Shown in pieces: positions 20,679 to 30,619 of a DNA stretch of 64,000 nucleotides; positions within the stretch are counted from its first letter, which is position 1; the number at the start of each line of letters is the position of its first letter. Origin of the DNA: Seminavis robusta (taxonomy: Eukaryota; Bacillariophyta; Bacillariophyceae; Naviculales; Naviculaceae); NCBI GenBank assembly GCA_903772945.1, contig CAICTM010000243.1, positions 1 to 64,000 of the forward strand, given 5' to 3'. The translations under genes were made by a program, and so were the position numbers. The notes beneath the pieces were generated by a model. The model was not told where the DNA came from, made no database searches, and saw only the letters and a program-made list of their open reading frames with translations.

Positions 20679-21092
20679 ATGACACCCTTGAACCTCGGAT
20701 GCATCCCAACAACACCAACCAGCAAGGAATTGGGATACGGAGAACCCAGCACAAAAGATCTTGGCTACGGACCAAGCGAACAAGAAGTCGACCTGGGCTA
20801 CGGACCAACAGAAGACGTTGGCCTGGGTTACGGGAGCACCGAAGATCTTGGATACGGACCAACAACTCTTGCTGGTACTCCAAGGAAAAACACAGATCCT
20901 GGACGGGCAGGGTACCACAGGCGTTGCTCAGTGACAAGATACTCGCTGCAGTCTTCTTCTGGGATTTCCATGCAAGAGCTCGTGGACAAGACATGCTCCA
21001 ATCTGGTAATCAAGGACAAAACTGGGATGGACTATTCATTCAAAGGGGAACAAGGCGTAGTACCAGAGGACAATGAAGGATCGAACAACTAA
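20679..21092 (+). CDS. small protein with LGYG repeats, unknown function
   Basis: The protein has 137 residues. Residues ~18-62 hold five LGYG units (KELGYG, KDLGYG, VDLGYG, GLGYG, EDLGYG) spaced 10-12 residues apart with Pro/Ser/Thr and acidic residues between. Then come a basic RRCSVTRYSL patch, which resembles a basophilic kinase site, and a hydrophilic end. There is no signal peptide or membrane segment. The start codon follows an A-rich leader (ACAAACCTAGAAAA). The regular repeat in one frame supports coding on this strand rather than the overlapping minus-strand ORF. The function is unknown to me. Confidence 0.65.
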   Translation: MTPLNLGCIPTTPTSKELGYGEPSTKDLGYGPSEQEVDLGYGPTEDVGLGYGSTEDLGYGPTTLAGTPRKNTDPGRAGYHRRCSVTRYSLQSSSGISMQELVDKTCSNLVIKDKTGMDYSFKGEQGVVPEDNEGSNN

Positions 21093-21461
21093 CTAAACAC
21101 AATACTGTACAATATAAAATGATCAATCCAAGAATGCACAGCTAACTAAAATGCGAAGGCATAATATGCTTAGAACCTTACACGGATGTGGTGTTGTGAT
21201 AAAGTGTCATGCAACTGGTATAAGCTTTAGGGAGGGTATAATGGGTGTTGATGCACCAAGGCTCGGACGTGGTGTTGTGATCGGCTCTCCCCCCTTGATG
21301 TGCTTTGGTTTCGGCGGTTCCTACTCTCTTTTCACCACAGAGCGTTCGGGTTCCAATAATTGGCTACTTGATTGCAAAGTGAATCCTACCCTGAAACTCC
21401 ACAAGCACTCATTCCGATAATGCAACTTTGGAGAGCTACCAAGTCTGTCGAATAGCGTTAA
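21093..21461. other. intergenic, convergent 3' ends
   Basis: No gene is supported. The one plus-strand ORF (21151-21420) shows no conserved motif. Confidence 0.45.
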
Positions 21462-22637
21462 CTATGTCTTTGACTTCTTTGGCGAGAAGAAAGATGTGAT
21501 TGATCCCTTCTTCGTGGAATCAAGTTTGGCTTTTTTGGTTGCAGGCTTTTTTCCAGGGCTAACAATGGGTGCTGCACGCTTCGTGGTTGTTGCCGTCTTG
21601 ATGGACTCGCCCTTCTTACCAGTGCCGGTAGACTCTTTCGTGTTAGTGCCTGCTTTCTTCTTTGTGTCCGAAGAAGGTTTGGATTTTCCAATGGGAGCAA
21701 AGAAAGCCTTGACACTTTTTGGTTTGGGCAGAGCTTTGATGGCATCTGCCTCTCTGTATTTGGTAGAGCTCATTTGAGTAGTCACCGCATGCCAATCCAA
21801 AAGATATTGTTCAGTAAGATGAGATTGCTCGTCAATTTGTTGGTGTATTTGTTGCGATGGTTCCTGTAGCCATTTCCACGCCAACTCTTCATCCCAAATA
21901 CAGACGGGCATCCTGGAATGCAGCCATCTCAACGGATTGCAAACCTCCGTGGTGAGTACAGTAAATGTGTCCAGTGTGGCTGGTTTTGGAGGAGAGTATC
22001 CCGTTGGAACAGATGTCCACAGCCCTGCCATCAGAAGATAGGGACTTTTCTGAGCTGATTGTTGATTTGGATCCTTGCAGTTTCCCTCTTTTTCGGGTGG
22101 ATTCTTACGGAATACGTAGTATGGTTGCTTCTTTCCCTTTCCTCCGCCCAGAGGATCTGCTTTCCATTCAAAGAATCCATCAAAGGCCACAACACAAGTT
22201 TTTCGTTCACCCAAGAGCCGGGAGAACGTAGGCTTGGAGAAATGAGTGTCAGATCGAGCATTAAACATCAGGTTGGAAAAATGCTTGGAGGGCCCTTCTT
22301 GAAGAGGAGCCTTGCTCGTTCCACCCTTGGAAACAAGGCCCCAAATCTTCCGATCCATTTGCAATTGTCCTTCTTTGTTCAGTGAGAAAACCACAGCGTC
22401 GTGGCCAGGGCTCAGATTGAAATTGTCGCCCCAGGGATACGTCCCGTCTTCTTGAGGGATTGATGATTTGTCTGTTTCACCGTTGGTTGTGGATGATCCA
22501 TTATCCCCGCCGTCATTGCTGCATCGTCTAGGACCAATTCTGTCAACCACGCTTCTGCCACCATTGCGGGAATTAGTCCTTAAAGAGGTTGAAGCTGCCG
22601 AGACAGCGGCCACTGATTGTGCCGTTCTTCCGCACAT
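21462..22637 (-). CDS. HMCES: HMCES/YedK-type SRAP protein (abasic-site DNA-protein crosslink)
   Basis: The start is set at 22637 (MCGRTA) rather than the upstream ATG at 22673, because the family's catalytic cysteine must be residue 2 after Met removal. The protein then has 391 residues. SRAP landmarks are Cys2, WGL, the N-A-R-S-D block (Asn126, Arg128), DGFFEW (Glu157) and LHSRMP (His240), the residues that form and stabilise the thiazolidine crosslink to abasic sites in single-stranded DNA. The C-terminal ~110 residues are Lys/Ser-rich with two PCNA-box-like motifs, SVKAFFAP and the terminal SITSFFSP; human HMCES has one at its end. A nuclear replication-fork role is expected. The gene is intronless. 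Confidence 0.92.
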   Translation of the reverse strand: MCGRTAQSVAAVSAASTSLRTNSRNGGRSVVDRIGPRRCSNDGGDNGSSTTNGETDKSSIPQEDGTYPWGDNFNLSPGHDAVVFSLNKEGQLQMDRKIWGLVSKGGTSKAPLQEGPSKHFSNLMFNARSDTHFSKPTFSRLLGERKTCVVAFDGFFEWKADPLGGGKGKKQPYYVFRKNPPEKEGNCKDPNQQSAQKSPYLLMAGLWTSVPTGYSPPKPATLDTFTVLTTEVCNPLRWLHSRMPVCIWDEELAWKWLQEPSQQIHQQIDEQSHLTEQYLLDWHAVTTQMSSTKYREADAIKALPKPKSVKAFFAPIGKSKPSSDTKKKAGTNTKESTGTGKKGESIKTATTTKRAAPIVSPGKKPATKKAKLDSTKKGSITSFFSPKKSKT

Positions 22638-23379
22638 GGTTCTGGACCAGGAGTGCAGAAGATGAACGATCAAAAACTGCGACCAGGCACACTCCCATGG
22701 CGATGTGCGAGTGAAGCAAAGGACAGCAGAGCTGATTAAAAATCTTTAGGTACCGGTACGTACCGAGCCACATCCACTCCAGCGGGACTTCGGACCAACA
22801 CAGCATTTTTGCATATCGCTCAGCTGAAATCAGATACCAGTAGCAGAAGCTAGCTAGCTAGATGTTACGTTTATTTTAGTATCGCTATTTCAAAAGACCT
22901 GAGATCATTTGAAGTTGTTGAAAGAGCAAATCAAGCTGATGACAAGTTGTTGGACGCAGGATACGGCATCACAAGCACCGTGAGCTCAGCCAACATTCAC
23001 ATTTATTAACAACCAGCATGCCCCTAGCTAGCTGCCGGTCCAAATCATTTTTGGTTCCGTTCAAAGCATGTGCTCGCTGCGGACTGGTCCTGGATCCAAA
23101 AGATTCGCAACCACCCTGCCGCAGCTGTAGTACTAGTAGTTTCAGTACCGCAAACCGCAGGCTGTTGCCATTGAGCCTGAAAACGATTTGAGTCACGGAA
23201 CCGTTGGACAAAACCGTTTCCTACGGTCGAGCACCCTCACGACCCGAACGCGGTATTGCATCGCCAACAAAAATGAAACCGCTATTTCGTGAGCTCACAA
23301 AATTGATGCAAACGCCCAAAAACAAATCCACACCACTACCAGGTACCACTACTACCACCACCCCGAAAACGTTATCAAA
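22638..23379. other. intergenic, divergent promoters
   Basis: No supported gene. It contains GGTACCGGTACGTACC (22749-22764), a TAGCTAGCTAG run (22852-22862) and an ACCACTACTACCACCACC leader just before the IST1-like start. Confidence 0.45.
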
Positions 23380-24189
23380 ATGATCTTCTCTTCTGGGTTG
23401 AACGCTACCAAACTCAAGTCGCAGCTCAAGATGACCGCGGGACGCCTTGAGATTGACGCGGCGAAGAAGACCGCCTTGATGAAGCAGAACATGAGAGTAG
23501 TTGCGGAACTTCTCGCTGAATCGCCTCCAAAAGAGGACAAAGCTCGTCTACGAACAGAAGCGCTGATCCGCGATGACAGTACGCTTGTTGCCTACGACAT
23601 TCTTCGCCTCGAATGCCTTTTACTTATGGAGCGTGTCTCGATTATGAATCATTGCCATGAATGCCCGGCTGATCTTGTGCCGGCTGTCTCGGATCTCATT
23701 TTCGCTGCACCTCGCTTGGCCATCCCAGAAATGACGCTGGTCCGAAAGCAATTCAGAGCGAAGTATGGCAAACAATTCAAGCTGAGGGCCATGCGCAATG
23801 AGGGCGGAATGCTCAACGAAAAGGTTGTTAAGAACCTTTCCAATCACCCTCCTACAAAGGAGACAGTCAACCTATACATGCAAAAGATCTGTAAACAGTA
23901 CGAGGTGGACTGGGTTCCACCGGTGGAGCTTACTGATTTGACCGAACGGGACGTCGTGGCAACCGCTGTTCCTGGCATCCCTGTGACAACGGGGGTAAGA
24001 GAGACCGATGCTGATATCTGCAGAAAGGTACAACAACTTCAGACTTTGGATATTATGCCGCCCCCCTTCGCCCCGGGGTACAAGAAAGATTCAGCTTCCG
24101 TAACTTCCAAGTCTTCCGGTGACGACGACGACGACGCGCCTCCCGCCGATACCCCTGTGGTGGTGGCAATGCCTTGTATCACGCGATAA
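23380..24189 (+). CDS. second IST1 family protein, intronless
   Basis: The protein has 269 residues and is collinear with the IST1 gene at 18854-20147: F.SG.NATKLKSQLKM, ALMKQNMRVVAELLAE, PPKEDKARLRTEALIRDD, VRKQFRAKYGKQFK and QYEVDW. Both positions that carry introns in the other gene (before QLKM and within YEVDW) are continuous here. The C-terminal part is short and acidic (SSGDDDDDAPP) and lacks the YEDLAARFEQLKK tail, so recruitment of MIT partners may be lost or different. The core is intact with no stops, suggesting a functional paralogue, possibly derived by retroposition. No poly-A tract or target duplication is evident. Confidence 0.85.
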   Translation: MIFSSGLNATKLKSQLKMTAGRLEIDAAKKTALMKQNMRVVAELLAESPPKEDKARLRTEALIRDDSTLVAYDILRLECLLLMERVSIMNHCHECPADLVPAVSDLIFAAPRLAIPEMTLVRKQFRAKYGKQFKLRAMRNEGGMLNEKVVKNLSNHPPTKETVNLYMQKICKQYEVDWVPPVELTDLTERDVVATAVPGIPVTTGVRETDADICRKVQQLQTLDIMPPPFAPGYKKDSASVTSKSSGDDDDDAPPADTPVVVAMPCITR

Positions 24190-24347
24190 CGGCTCGGCAC
24201 TGACGAACGAACGAAAACAAATGTAGTTTTGTACGGATATATCTCCCCGTAATTGTATTAGAAGATTGATCATTCATGCACTCAGTAGAACATCTTGGGA
24301 GTCGGTACAACGGCACCAGAGTTGGCTATCTATCGTGATAATGGAGC

Positions 24348-26936
24348 TCAGGTTGGAGCAGTTGGATTGAAAGATCCATAGGCGTAACCGCCTGGCACGA
24401 GTTGGAACCCAGGATGAAAGACACCTCGGAGCCCCCACAGCGATGGATCAACTTCATGATCATTTGGATTGAATGTGAGCGTGGGAATTCCTTTGTCCTC
24501 CCCTGGATCTTCCTCGAAAACGTCCTTGAAGCTCTTTGCCAGCATAGACAGACCAATCTTCTTCTCGTCCTTGTTCAACGCACGGTTGTCCGCCAATGAA
24601 AGCCCCCAGAAACAAACCACACTGGTATCATTCAAGTTCAGCTCTCTAGATACGCTTGCGAAATTCAAAAGCATTCTGAGACAAGCGGATTGAGCGGTGT
24701 TCGCGTAGACCTTACCAAGGGAATCGAAAAGATCGGAGAGATTGCAACATGCACTCATCAACGGGGCAGTAAATACATAAAGGTATTCCTCCCTTGCGAT
24801 TTGTTGAATCTGTTCGTAGCAAGCCTTCCTATTGCTGATTGGCATGCTTTTCCACTGCAAGATTGCCTGGAGCTGTGAAATCTCAGTGATAGAATGCCCA
24901 GTCCTGTCAAAAGCTTGCGCGGCACGAATCCCCACAGATCTTGCATTTGGCTGACCACCCAGTAGTCTCGCTCCGTGTACATTCATGCCAATTGCAAGCT
25001 GCCACGACTTCAGATACGTTCCACTTCCCTTTTGAGGTATCCCACCGCGAAACCACACCTGCTGCCGATACACTCGAATGAATGCTGCCTCAATTTCGTT
25101 TATTCGTCCGAGGTATCCTTGAGTGCGTAGCATCCAATACAAATGGATCATGACAGTGTATGTTTGGCAGAACTTGAACGCGAAGCCTATGCCGCACAGG
25201 AGATGGAGACGAAGACCTGACTGCAACATTTCCCCACTGAACCAAGGGAAGTACAAGCACATCGGATGGAATGTATGCTGGTAATGCCGTGTGGTTTCGT
25301 AGTAGGTGACGTAGTGAGAGCAATTCATAGCCTTGTTCAATTTCTTTCGATTGATGATTTCAAAGGCACGCTTGTAAGTGTCCAGCTGGTAAACCTTGCT
25401 AAGGATTTCTTTGTAAAGATCCCTTGCGCGTCCTGAACTGTGTTGGTCAACCTCGGCCGAAACAAAAGCACCATCTATTGCAACCATGATCGCCAACGAC
25501 AAATGAAATCTGATTTGTCGCGTCTCTGCGAACTCTCGCAAGTATGCCGTCAGCACCGTATCGGCAGCTCCAGAATTAAGACAGTATCTGGCGAATGTGA
25601 CCCAAATTGGCAGTATGTACTTAACCACCAACTGTAAGAAGCCGCCAAAATCCCCATTCTCGAGAGCTTTTTCAAACTGCCAACATCTAGACAACATCGT
25701 CAAGTTAGTTTTGTGCAACTCGGGTGGCACTTGTGAGTTACCCTGCCATTCGGGATGTGGAGGACACGCATCAAAAGAAAACGATTCGAGAGCCTTTTCA
25801 ATTTGAGCGAGACAAATGAACGGATTGTTGGACCTCAGAAGGTTTTCTGCCTTGATCGAGAGGATCGGTTGCTTAGCATTCTGCTCGTAACAATCGTCGG
25901 GAAACATCGCAACTCCAAATCTTCCATCCAGCTCTTTTGTTATTTTCCCACTTTTCCCATTGAGCTCAGGCCGTTTCTCCAATTTTCGTATTGTAACACA
26001 TTCACCGGCTCTCAGTTCACGAGGTGTTTCCTGATTCTCTCGAATGGATTCTGCCAACACCTGAAGATTGAATGACTCAAAGAAAGATGGGTATTCCACT
26101 GTGGAGAGATCAAAAAACTTGGAGATAGCGTACACAGTATATTCTGTGCAAGCAGTCACCCCAAGAAGTTCAGCTGCCGCATCTTCGTTCCCGGTCGCTT
26201 TTTTGGATGCCCATTGCCTCCACAATTCCTTCAAATCTTCTCTAGCTTCAGATATCTCGGTCAAAACCAGTGAAATGGCAAAGGTTCGTTCCTCAGCTTC
26301 CAATTCCTCGTCTGTTGGAGCTTCTTCTTTGACTTTTCTCCTTGGTTTCTTCTCGCCGCTACTGGCATCTGCCTCCGCTGCTTCGTCTTCCTCATCACTA
26401 AGGGATAAGAGCTGGAAGCCCAGCTGCTCATTCATATTTTGGGGGCTCACTGTTTTGGCTGATTTTTCTGATTTTTTCTTTGGCTGCTTTTTGTTCTCGT
26501 TGATGTTGGCAAATTGTTGCTCTAAAAGTTCTAATTGGACAATCAACCATTGGTGCTGAGCATAGCTCTCCTCGCTGGCAGATGGAATCGATCTGTAAAA
26601 CTCTCCAACTCTCTTGCGATAGTTGATAGCGGTTCGCAAATCTTCCAAAACAGAGTCGGGCATGGGCACATTCCTCTCCAAAACATAGGCAAGGCACTCC
26701 AGTACCACAACAGATAAACTGGGAGCTCGTGGCAGCTTTCCTCCTTTGAGCTTCTCGTAGGTGGTCCTGCCCCAGTCAATCACTGTATCGGTACAGTATT
26801 TGTAGATCGAGTAAAGAGACTTGGCTTTCGATGGCTGCTTATCTGCCGATGGCGCAGGTGGCTTATCTGCTGCATCATTGTTGCTTTTGGCCTTGTTTGA
26901 TTTTCCACTCCCCCGCTTATTAGACTTCCTTCCCAT
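24348..26936 (-). CDS. large protein of unknown function, possible DUF6604-like N-terminus
   Basis: The frame is open from 27071, but the ATG at 26936 (MGRKSNKRGSGKS) is preferred, giving ~862 residues. The N-terminus is Lys/Ser-rich. A helical domain follows (SLYSIYKYCTDTVIDWGRTTYEKL ... CLAYVLERNVPMPDSVLEDLRTAINYRKRV) that recalls DUF6604, known mainly from fungi and protists; this match is from memory and moderate. A Lys/Glu-rich linker comes next. The C-terminal ~550 residues are mostly helical with conserved-looking aromatic patches (CLYFPWFSGEMLQSGLRLHLLCGIGF, RQQVWFRGGIPQKGSGTYLKSWQLAIG) and a terminus GVFHPGFQLVPGGYAYGS. There is no membrane segment and no intron. Part of the gene is duplicated at 18451-18750. 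Confidence 0.75.
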   Translation of the reverse strand: MGRKSNKRGSGKSNKAKSNNDAADKPPAPSADKQPSKAKSLYSIYKYCTDTVIDWGRTTYEKLKGGKLPRAPSLSVVVLECLAYVLERNVPMPDSVLEDLRTAINYRKRVGEFYRSIPSASEESYAQHQWLIVQLELLEQQFANINENKKQPKKKSEKSAKTVSPQNMNEQLGFQLLSLSDEEDEAAEADASSGEKKPRRKVKEEAPTDEELEAEERTFAISLVLTEISEAREDLKELWRQWASKKATGNEDAAAELLGVTACTEYTVYAISKFFDLSTVEYPSFFESFNLQVLAESIRENQETPRELRAGECVTIRKLEKRPELNGKSGKITKELDGRFGVAMFPDDCYEQNAKQPILSIKAENLLRSNNPFICLAQIEKALESFSFDACPPHPEWQGNSQVPPELHKTNLTMLSRCWQFEKALENGDFGGFLQLVVKYILPIWVTFARYCLNSGAADTVLTAYLREFAETRQIRFHLSLAIMVAIDGAFVSAEVDQHSSGRARDLYKEILSKVYQLDTYKRAFEIINRKKLNKAMNCSHYVTYYETTRHYQHTFHPMCLYFPWFSGEMLQSGLRLHLLCGIGFAFKFCQTYTVMIHLYWMLRTQGYLGRINEIEAAFIRVYRQQVWFRGGIPQKGSGTYLKSWQLAIGMNVHGARLLGGQPNARSVGIRAAQAFDRTGHSITEISQLQAILQWKSMPISNRKACYEQIQQIAREEYLYVFTAPLMSACCNLSDLFDSLGKVYANTAQSACLRMLLNFASVSRELNLNDTSVVCFWGLSLADNRALNKDEKKIGLSMLAKSFKDVFEEDPGEDKGIPTLTFNPNDHEVDPSLWGLRGVFHPGFQLVPGGYAYGSFNPTAPT

Positions 26937-27569
26937 GGTCCTTTGCTGCCAAAGGTGGTGGTTGTTGGTTGGATAATAGTGCCTTTGGCTGTTGGTGACC
27001 TCATGATTTTCCAAAAAGAGGATACGATACCGACACCCCGTGTTCTTGTGTGGCAAAGAATGGGTAAACACGTGGGAGTTAACTGGGATCCGATGACGTA
27101 ACAGTTTTGCAACTGCTAGCTAGTAGTACTGTTTTAGACTAACTAACTGTTGAAGTCCGTGCTAATTACAAATGAGCTTCGAAGCAGCCAGCTTCGACGA
27201 GTTGGCTTAGTGTGCCTTCCTTTTATGCTAGCTAGGAGGGAGCAGAAGCTTCATTATCATGGAATCAACCGTACCAGGTACCGTAGGCCGATGCCCTTGT
27301 ACGGTACTAGCTACATCGCCAGCTATTTAAATTTAAAATAGTAGGTACCGGTGGGAGGGGCGATTTCAGTGCTACATCGTTCACATGCTTCCAATCCATC
27401 GGAGTGAGCTGCAAGAGTGACAGTCTCTCGTATTGATCTTGAAGGTGCCTGTAGCTAACACAGCTCTAACACTATACTGCCGCAAGATGTTACCGGTACA
27501 GGTAGTGATACATTCTGTTCAGCTAAGCTACCACACTGGCTTCACCACACGAAGATCAAACAGTCCGAT
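26937..27569. other. gene-free stretch
   Basis: This is the 5' flank of the 24348-26936 gene and the 3' flank of the ABC transporter gene. The frame of the former stays open to 27071. Palindromic GGTACCGG/TAGCTAGG motifs are frequent (27117-27350). Confidence 0.45.
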
Positions 27570-30500
27570 TCAACAGTCTGCTGCAGTGAGAACGCCCTGG
27601 TGATCGGAACGTTCGGGACTACCCGTTGTGGCCAATCGTTCGTTTTCCTTTTGCATCCTTTTGAAGAAGGAAGCAGCACTTCGGGGCACACGAAGCATCA
27701 TCAACAGATACGCAAGAAGGGAGAACCATGCTGCAAGGCCACACAAACAAATAAGGTTTCTTGTTTGATTGTCCACGTCCATTGCAATGGTTTCCACAAA
27801 GACTTCACCCCGAACAGGCAGTCGAGGGAAGCCCGGTGCATCAAATGAGAACAAGAGGCCAGTCAACTCATTGGTAACCAGGAGCTCAAAAGCATAGTAA
27901 TAGATGGAAAGGAAGCGCAGCCATGAGTACCAGGCAGCCATGGACTCAATGTTCACAAGAAAGCCGCCGAACAGCAACATGATCAAAAACCATACAACTG
28001 CAAGTAAATTGGCCTGACCAACGGTTGGAGCTGCGATGCTGATGCTGATACTGATAATACCGGCACACAAGTTGAACAGCACCATTGTAGCCCAGAACAC
28101 AAGGAACTTTTCAAATGCATTGTCCAGTCCCATCAGCCAATAGAAGACCACTGAGAAAATTGTGACTGGTATCACTCGTAAAAAGAACAGATCCAGGCTT
28201 GTTTTGGCCACAAAATAAGCAAATGCAGTGTACATCTTGGCCCCAGTCTCTCTCTCGAAGATGTAGCGTTCAGAAATGAAGATGTCCATCGAGCTGAAGG
28301 ATGCAAAGCCAAAAAATGACAGAGAGAAGTAGAAGGCACCCAACCGATTCTGAAATCCAGCAAGGTCCAATGAAACATCATTGAATATGCCGCCCGCAAA
28401 GAAAGCAAGAAGGACGCTGATTATTAGCTGCATCAGAAACAGTTCCGAGTTCCTGAATGTGTTTTTGGAGGTTCTGGAAAAAAGGGTGATGATTTCGTTC
28501 AAGATACTAGTATTTTGGACGCCAGAAACGTTCGGCAAATCAGTGTCGAACTGCTGGCCTGAGCCTTCTTCGGTTGTAGAGTGTTTGCCGCGAGTGCTGA
28601 TACGTAGACTGTCGTACTCACTTTGGGTTGTCTCGGGTCCCTTCAGTACTTCCTGATTGTCCTCATTGGACACAACATCCAGCATGAAATCAGGAACAGT
28701 CAAATCCTCTGGACATGCGAAACCACTTCCCTCCAAGTAGTTTCTGGCATCCCCAGGTTTGCCGTCGTACATGACTCTTCCGCTTCCAAGCACCAGTATC
28801 TGGTCCATGAGCATGAATGAACGGATCGAAGGCTGGTGGATGGACAAGACGACAATGCGATTCCCGGAAGCCAACTCAGATAGAATACTCAATATGTTGT
28901 TTGCTGCTGAAGAATCTAGACCCTGAAAATTTGATACAAAAGTGAAGAAGATTAGGCCGGCATCGTAAAGCACCGGGTACAAGACAGAGCCGGACAATAA
29001 CACCAACAATTTACCGATGTAGGTTCGTCAAGAAACATGACTTTCGGCATGGCAACAAGCTCCATACCAATGGCGACTCTTCTTCTTTCCCCACCTGATA
29101 CTGATGCATGACCACTGGATCCAATCTGATTGTGAGCAATGTCAACCAGGTTGAGCTCTTCCATGGTCTTCCACGCAAGTGCCTGCTTCTTGTTGGTTTC
29201 CCATTCGATGGGAAGGCGCAGGAGAGCTGAATACTCAATGCATTCTTGGACCGTCAAAGTATCGTAGAGGGCATCATGCTGATACACATACGCCACAGCT
29301 TTGCGATATCCTTGCATTCTTTCATTCCCATTCAACAATATCTGCCCCGAAATCGTAGACCCCCCGCTAGTTTCCACAGCCGCAAGAGTGTTCAAGAGTG
29401 TGGACTTCCCACCGCCAGAAGGCCCCATGATGCCAAGCACATTTCCCGACTCCACGCGGCCGGAGATGTTTGAGATGATGACCTTCTTGTCTTTGCCGTA
29501 TGCCTTGGCTGCTTTTCCTCTAAGCTGCACCGTTTTACTCAAATGAAAGAACTCTAGAACGTGTTTGTCGCTATCGCCCACGCCAGGGGTCAACGTCATT
29601 TGCTCAGAAGCAGCCGCTTCAGTGATTCCGTTCCAGGGTCGTCCTCCACACAGAAAAGGCACCAAGGCAAAGGATCCGACGAGGACAAAGAGGGCAAAGA
29701 CGATGCATAAAATCAACAAGGACAGTTTGCCGCTGTCCTTCCACGCGTCTCCCTCGAGTGTGCTGCCATTGTTTTTTTTCTTCGTCTGGTCGTCCTTTGT
29801 TTCGTCGGCTGCACTGTCTTCCAATGGTTGAAACTCAAAAACAGCTTCATCCAAGATGGGGTCAGCTTCCGTGCATGCACTGGCTGAACAAAGCAAATCA
29901 ATGCTGTAGGAGCCATCTTCTACGACGAACGACACAGCTCTCGTGTCTGCATTCCCAAACGCCTCGCTTAAAAAAGCATCATCTGCAGCCACTTTGACAG
30001 ACTCTTCCACAATGATTTCAGCGGGTTGTCCTGTGAAACCGCTTACCATCGACTCAAACCATCGGGCACATTGACCGGATTTGGTACAAGAACAGTCATT
30101 TACTTTGCACTTTGTATTTGTTCCACCCACTTCGAAATCACACCCGGAAAGAGTGCAGTCCATCAAGTGATAGCTGTTCACAGTGCGCGTGTTGAAAATG
30201 CTCACATTGATAACCCCCCCCTCCAGGTCAAAATAGAAGGAACCTTTACCATAAGGAAAGACTGCGTCAAAGGAAGACTTGGTCCTGCATTTGTAGCTCT
30301 TGTAGGTGTCTTTTGAATTGAATTCAAAACCCTCCCTGCAGATGTGGCTCTGGGTATGTTCCTGACAGGGGAGATCGTTGAGGCAATAGCCACAATTGAT
30401 TTCCTCGAGCCCATCCCAGCACCGACATCCATCAGGTGCTCCATAAATGGGGGTTGTTGGATGTTCCACATCAAGCCATCTGTAATCTGGGCAAGTGATG

Positions 30501-30619
30501 TTCAAGTCGGCAGCGGCAGTCGCATCAACCGTAGTGTTGTCCAATCCATTCTCGGAAATAACAAGAGGGAGGCAAACCCATATCTGCAGCAACAGAATCC
30601 AGATTCTGATTGGATTCAT
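27570..30619 (-). CDS. ABCG-type half-transporter with cysteine-rich N-terminal domain
   Basis: Exons 30619-29015 and 28922-27570 flank a 92-bp intron (GTAAAT...TTTTCAG, phase 0, within DEPTS|GLDS), giving 985 residues. A signal peptide (MNPIRIWILLLQIWVCLPLVIS) leads a ~270-residue lumenal or extracellular domain rich in Cys and N-glycosylation sites. Then come a membrane helix (LSLLILCIVFALFVLVGSFALVPFL) and the ATPase domain: Walker A GPSGGGKST, signature VSGGERRR, Walker B KVMFLDEPT, H-loop SIHQPS. Six or so C-terminal helices follow (for example LFLMQLIISVLLAFFAGGIF and NLLAVVWFLIMLLFGGFLVN). The order NBD-TMD is the reverse (ABCG/White) type. Plant ABCG24/28 relatives share a cysteine-rich leader. 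The protein must dimerise; the substrate is unknown. Confidence 0.9.

Noticed and set aside
20412-20918. 168-codon minus-strand ORF
   Set aside because: It overlaps the LGYG-repeat gene on the other strand; the repeat register supports plus-strand coding.
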